From JAFGXT01 sp963677165 (GTDB lineage: Bacteria; Verrucomicrobiota; Lentisphaeria; Victivallales; SZUA-371): a stretch of DNA of 64,000 nucleotides. The notes beneath the pieces are model-generated. The model was not told the DNA's origin. It saw only the letters and a list, made by a program, of their open reading frames with translations, and searched no databases. Both the position numbers and the translations under genes were made by a program. Shown here piece after piece: positions 61,214-64,000 of this stretch. Every line of letters begins with the position of its first letter. Within the stretch, counting starts at the first letter, position 1. The stretch spans positions 806,001-870,000 of the forward strand of contig CAXXSX010000001.1 in the NCBI GenBank assembly GCA_963677165.2, written 5' to 3'.

Positions 61214-63361
61214 TCAGGCATTATGATAGTTTTTTATGACGTTGTTCACGTCTATGATCAGTCCGACACTGCCGTCTGAAAGTATTGCACAACCTGAATA
61301 ACCGTCAATATGGCGAAAAGCCTCCCCCAGGCTCTTTATTACAATTTGCTGTTTTCCTACCAATTCATCTACAATGATACCGGAAGTGCTGTCTTCATTA
61401 TCAAGGATCAGCATCAGAATGTTGTCATTATCATTCGTATCGGAAATATCAAGAAAGCGGTTTAGGCGGTATACCGGTATATTGCTGTTCTGGTGATATA
61501 CGAATTCGCGTCCGTTTATGTCATGAATCTGTGAAGTTGTGATATTTACCGCCCTGGTAATTGAGAGAGTCGGGACGATGTAACGTTCATTCGCCACTCT
61601 GACAACCATGCCATCGATAATCGCCAGGGTCAGCGGCAGTTTGACCGTAACGACCGAGCCTTTGCCGGGTTCAGAATTAATTTCAACCGTGCCGTTTAAC
61701 TCTGTAATATTTTTGCGGACAACATCCATCCCTACTCCTCGACCGGATACATCAGTGATTTTTTCGGCTGTAGAGAATCCCGGTGCGAATAATAGATTGA
61801 TGATTTCACTTTTCGATAAACTTGCGTCTGGAGATACCAGCCCTTTATCGACTGCTTTCTTAAAAATTACTTCCGGATTAATTCCGCGGCCGTCATCTTC
61901 GATTTCAATACAAATATTACCACCGCGGTGAAAGGCCCGAATCTCGATTTTGGCGATTGGATCTTTTCCTGCGGAGATTCTGTCTTCCTGACTTTTTTCT
62001 ATGCCATGGTCAACAGCGTTTCTTATCATATGGACTAGGGGATCTCCGATCTTATCGACAATATTTTTATCTATTTCGGTTTCTTCCCCATTCATGACAA
62101 AGTCAATATTTTTATTTTGTTTATCAGCCAGGTCCCGGACAATTCGTGCCATGTTCATAAAAGTGGATTTTACCGCGACCATTCGCATAGACATTCCCAT
62201 CGTCTGAAGTTCCCGGGTAATTTTATCCAGTTGACTGATTTTTCTCAGGTAAGTTGGATTGTAGTGGCTTCTGGTTTCCTCTGATTCCAGTACAATGGTC
62301 TCTGCGATTACCAGTTCACCGATAATGTCGATTAACCTGTTGAGCCGATCAGCGTCAACTTTGATCACTTCTTTTCGGGCAACGGCAGTTCTTGGGCCCG
62401 ATGATGTGTTGCGTTTGGCTGTTTGGGGCGGCTGGAATGGTGGTTCCGGTGAGTTTTGTACTTCTGGAGAGGAGTCAACCGGTTCCACTGTAAAAGTATT
62501 ACCCAAGGCTTTTTCATTTGCCATAGCGACACTTTGTTCCGGTGCCTGCGAATTGCTGGAATCTCCGGGCAGTACGCTTTTCAGTCTCGAAGCCAGATCG
62601 TTGATATTCAGGTCTGGTGGTTCCGGATCTTCTCCGGCAATCATGGCACCCAGATATTCAACCATGACTCTCAAGGCATCAGAAGCTTCAAAAATCAGGT
62701 TTGAAATGGATTTATCGAAAGCCAGCTTGCCTGATCTTACCCGGTCCAGAATGTCTTCAGAATAATGAGAAATATTCTGGATTGATTTCAAGTTTAGAAA
62801 ACCGGCAACCCCTTTGATACTGTGAAAACATCTGAAAACCAGATTTATATTATCGGGATCGTCTGGCTGTTTTTCCAATTCAAGTAATGCCGGTGTGCAA
62901 CTGTCCAGATGATCTGTGGCTTCCAATACGAAATCCTGAGAGACATCCGGGTCTTTTTCTATGGACTCGATAAATTCTGCACTGATGTCTTCGTCATCGT
63001 ATTCATCAATGGTCTGGTTACTTTTAGAAGAATCCGGTATGTTTTCCGGTTCAATATCCGAAGTCCAGTCTGCCGACAAATCCTCCATGCCTTCCAGTTT
63101 GCCGCTGAGCGCGGCAATGAAACCGTTAAGTTCCTTGACAGAGGAATCCCGGTCTTTATCTTCTTCAAATATAATAGATTCAATTTTTTGTGCCATATCA
63201 TCGAAAGTCGTACCCAGACTTTCGTTTTCGTGCTCTCTGGCCAATTTTCCCAGTTCAGAAAATTCAGTACAGGCTTGCCCCAATGGGCTCAAATCAATAA
63301 AATCGCACAATACCAGAGTTTCTGAAATCCGGTTTAATCCGTCAAGTATTTTCTGTTTCAT
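61214..63361 (-). CDS. cheA: Chemotaxis sensor histidine kinase CheA
   Basis: A 715-residue kinase that phosphorylates CheY and CheB. The start at 63361 (MKQKILDGLN) is chosen for GAGG 6 nt upstream. Order: an extra helical N-terminal domain (~1-95), an acidic linker, the Hpt domain with His180 in FRCFHSIKGVAGFL, a Pro-rich linker without a recognisable CheY-binding P2, the dimerisation helices (RLNRLIDIIGELVIAETIVL), the HATPase (MIRNAVDHGIE, DDGRGI, GRGVGMDVV) and a C-terminal CheW-like domain (IDGMVVRVANERYIVPTLSI). All catalytic motifs are intact. First recognised che gene of the operon. Confidence 0.96.
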   Translation of the reverse strand: MKQKILDGLNRISETLVLCDFIDLSPLGQACTEFSELGKLAREHENESLGTTFDDMAQKIESIIFEEDKDRDSSVKELNGFIAALSGKLEGMEDLSADWTSDIEPENIPDSSKSNQTIDEYDDEDISAEFIESIEKDPDVSQDFVLEATDHLDSCTPALLELEKQPDDPDNINLVFRCFHSIKGVAGFLNLKSIQNISHYSEDILDRVRSGKLAFDKSISNLIFEASDALRVMVEYLGAMIAGEDPEPPDLNINDLASRLKSVLPGDSSNSQAPEQSVAMANEKALGNTFTVEPVDSSPEVQNSPEPPFQPPQTAKRNTSSGPRTAVARKEVIKVDADRLNRLIDIIGELVIAETIVLESEETRSHYNPTYLRKISQLDKITRELQTMGMSMRMVAVKSTFMNMARIVRDLADKQNKNIDFVMNGEETEIDKNIVDKIGDPLVHMIRNAVDHGIEKSQEDRISAGKDPIAKIEIRAFHRGGNICIEIEDDGRGINPEVIFKKAVDKGLVSPDASLSKSEIINLLFAPGFSTAEKITDVSGRGVGMDVVRKNITELNGTVEINSEPGKGSVVTVKLPLTLAIIDGMVVRVANERYIVPTLSITRAVNITTSQIHDINGREFVYHQNSNIPVYRLNRFLDISDTNDNDNILMLILDNEDSTSGIIVDELVGKQQIVIKSLGEAFRHIDGYSGCAILSDGSVGLIIDVNNVIKNYHNA

Positions 63362-63383
63362 TTCAACCTCTGCGGGTTTATTT

Positions 63384-63410
63384 GATATACTTGCAGTAAG
63401 CAAGTATATC
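63384..63410. promoter_or_regulatory. Perfect 11-bp inverted repeat in the cheA leader
   Basis: GATATACTTGC (63384-63394) and GCAAGTATATC (63400-63410) flank a 5-nt loop, 23 bp before the cheA ATG. It has no following T-run. It could be a repressor operator or an RNA hairpin controlling cheA. Confidence 0.55.
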
Positions 63411-63521
63411 GGTAGTTTTGCTGGTAAACATAAAGTTTAATAATTCAAATGCAAAACGGTATAAGTTTAATATGCGATCCCAGAAAACTTATGTTTCCCC
63501 CCAATGGAATCTTGTTGCCGG

Positions 63522-64000
63522 TTAGTCTATTACCGGAGTTACATATTCTGCCTTCAATGGTTCAGATACCGTTATATTTGGTATCAGCCCGGATTCTATC
63601 AGTCCCAGAAGCAGGAGCGAATATGCCTTTAGTTCATTGATGGCTTCATCCTGGTTTATATTGGTAGTCTGATCCAGAATATCAAGTCTTTGAACTATAC
63701 GTTTTAGAGCTCCTGACATATCATTATTATTATTGTTTTCAAATATTACGCTTAGAAAGGTGAATTCATCCTGCGCTTTTCTTAATGGATTTCTTCCTTG
63801 TTGTTTGAATGAATCCAATTCAGAAATTCCCTTGTTCATTCTTCTTAGTAATATCTGTTTAACCATCTCTCCAGCCTTATGATATTGGGATTGCCTTTCA
63901 CTTCGATAAAAGACCGGAAAGAAAGCAGTTACATCGTACGGACTGTATACTACTTTCTTTCCGGGGGTGCGTGCTTTAGAATTCAGCAAAGTCCTCGTCA
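63522..64000 (-). CDS. Hypothetical helical protein at window edge (5' end incomplete)
   Basis: The frame is still open at the last base, so the start lies outside or just at the edge (a TTG at 63989 is in frame, and the final two bases fit a TG of a start codon). At least 155 residues: a basic N-terminus (KARTPGKKVVYSPYDVTAFF), helices around HKAGEMVKQILLRRMNKGIS, an Asn run (NNNNND) and a C-terminal helical bundle. I do not recognise the family. It lies upstream of cheA on the same strand, with 160 nt between, and may be part of the signalling cluster. Confidence 0.6.
   Translation of the reverse strand, partial: TRTLLNSKARTPGKKVVYSPYDVTAFFPVFYRSERQSQYHKAGEMVKQILLRRMNKGISELDSFKQQGRNPLRKAQDEFTFLSVIFENNNNNDMSGALKRIVQRLDILDQTTNINQDEAINELKAYSLLLLGLIESGLIPNITVSEPLKAEYVTPVID

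Noticed and set aside
62295..62765. 156-codon plus-strand frame
   Set aside because: Antisense to the cheA linker and Hpt region; low-complexity Ser/Ala-rich product with no recognisable domain.

Overview
The window comes from a Gram-negative, polysaccharide-degrading bacterium of the PVC group, most likely a Lentisphaerota (Victivallales-like) organism. This rests on two prepilin-type proteins with an FTLIELLVVIAIIAILA N-terminus and a C-terminal H-x9-DG motif, which are interleaved with glycoside hydrolases. Hybrid GntR/LacI regulation, lipoprotein and outer-envelope signals, a K+-type membrane pyrophosphatase and moderate GC fit the same picture. Taxonomy is inferred from content only; no rRNA, tRNA, CRISPR array, transposase or phage gene was seen.

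Layout. 1-9.1 kb: housekeeping and envelope genes, namely the C-terminal part of a sodium:solute symporter, a decapeptide-repeat protein, a lipoprotein, an exported acetolactate decarboxylase, lysS, hppA, a small conserved-looking ORF and prmC. 9.1-13.1 kb (minus strand): an overlapping YfhO-type membrane protein / methyltransferase / glycosyltransferase operon. 13.1-24 kb: an unusual alpha/beta-hydrolase-acyltransferase fusion, an AraC regulator, a CPA1 antiporter, a receiver-PAS-ATPase protein with no visible phosphoacceptor His, a YlbF-like protein and glpK. 24-29 kb: a MarR-controlled RND efflux pair.

29.5-53.7 kb is a carbohydrate-use region made of at least three separately regulated transcription units. 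Unit 1 is a GntR/LacI repressor, pseudopilin, SGNH-GH51 arabinofuranosidase, second pseudopilin and GH-A glycosidase, followed after a 195-nt gap by GH78. Unit 2 is a small membrane protein plus GH36, with a LacI repressor gene beside it. Unit 3 is an AraC regulator divergent from GH78, a TIM-barrel isomerase and an SGNH hydrolase, followed by uxaC. GH78, GH51, GH36, SGNH esterases and uronate isomerase together suggest use of rhamnogalacturonan/pectin-like or algal polysaccharide. A Prc/Tsp-type protease lies between units 2 and 3. Clear sigma70-like promoters overlap or precede perfect palindromes at two of the repressor-controlled units (40.05 kb and 43.5 kb), and similar architecture is seen at marR (29.0 kb).

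53.7-64 kb (minus strand): a chemotaxis-type signalling cluster in the order unknown gene, cheA, cheR, response regulator (preceded by a tiny SD-equipped ORF), cheD, HDOD protein, cheB and a large PAS sensor kinase. That kinase keeps the H-box His but has lost the expected residues in its G1 ATP box, both receiver domains and its Hpt domain. No CheW, CheY-phosphatase or methyl-accepting receptor is in the window.

Strongest leads: the pseudopilin/glycosidase operon, the degenerate hybrid kinase beside the che genes, the hydrolase-acyltransferase fusion, and two families of structured intergenic repeats.
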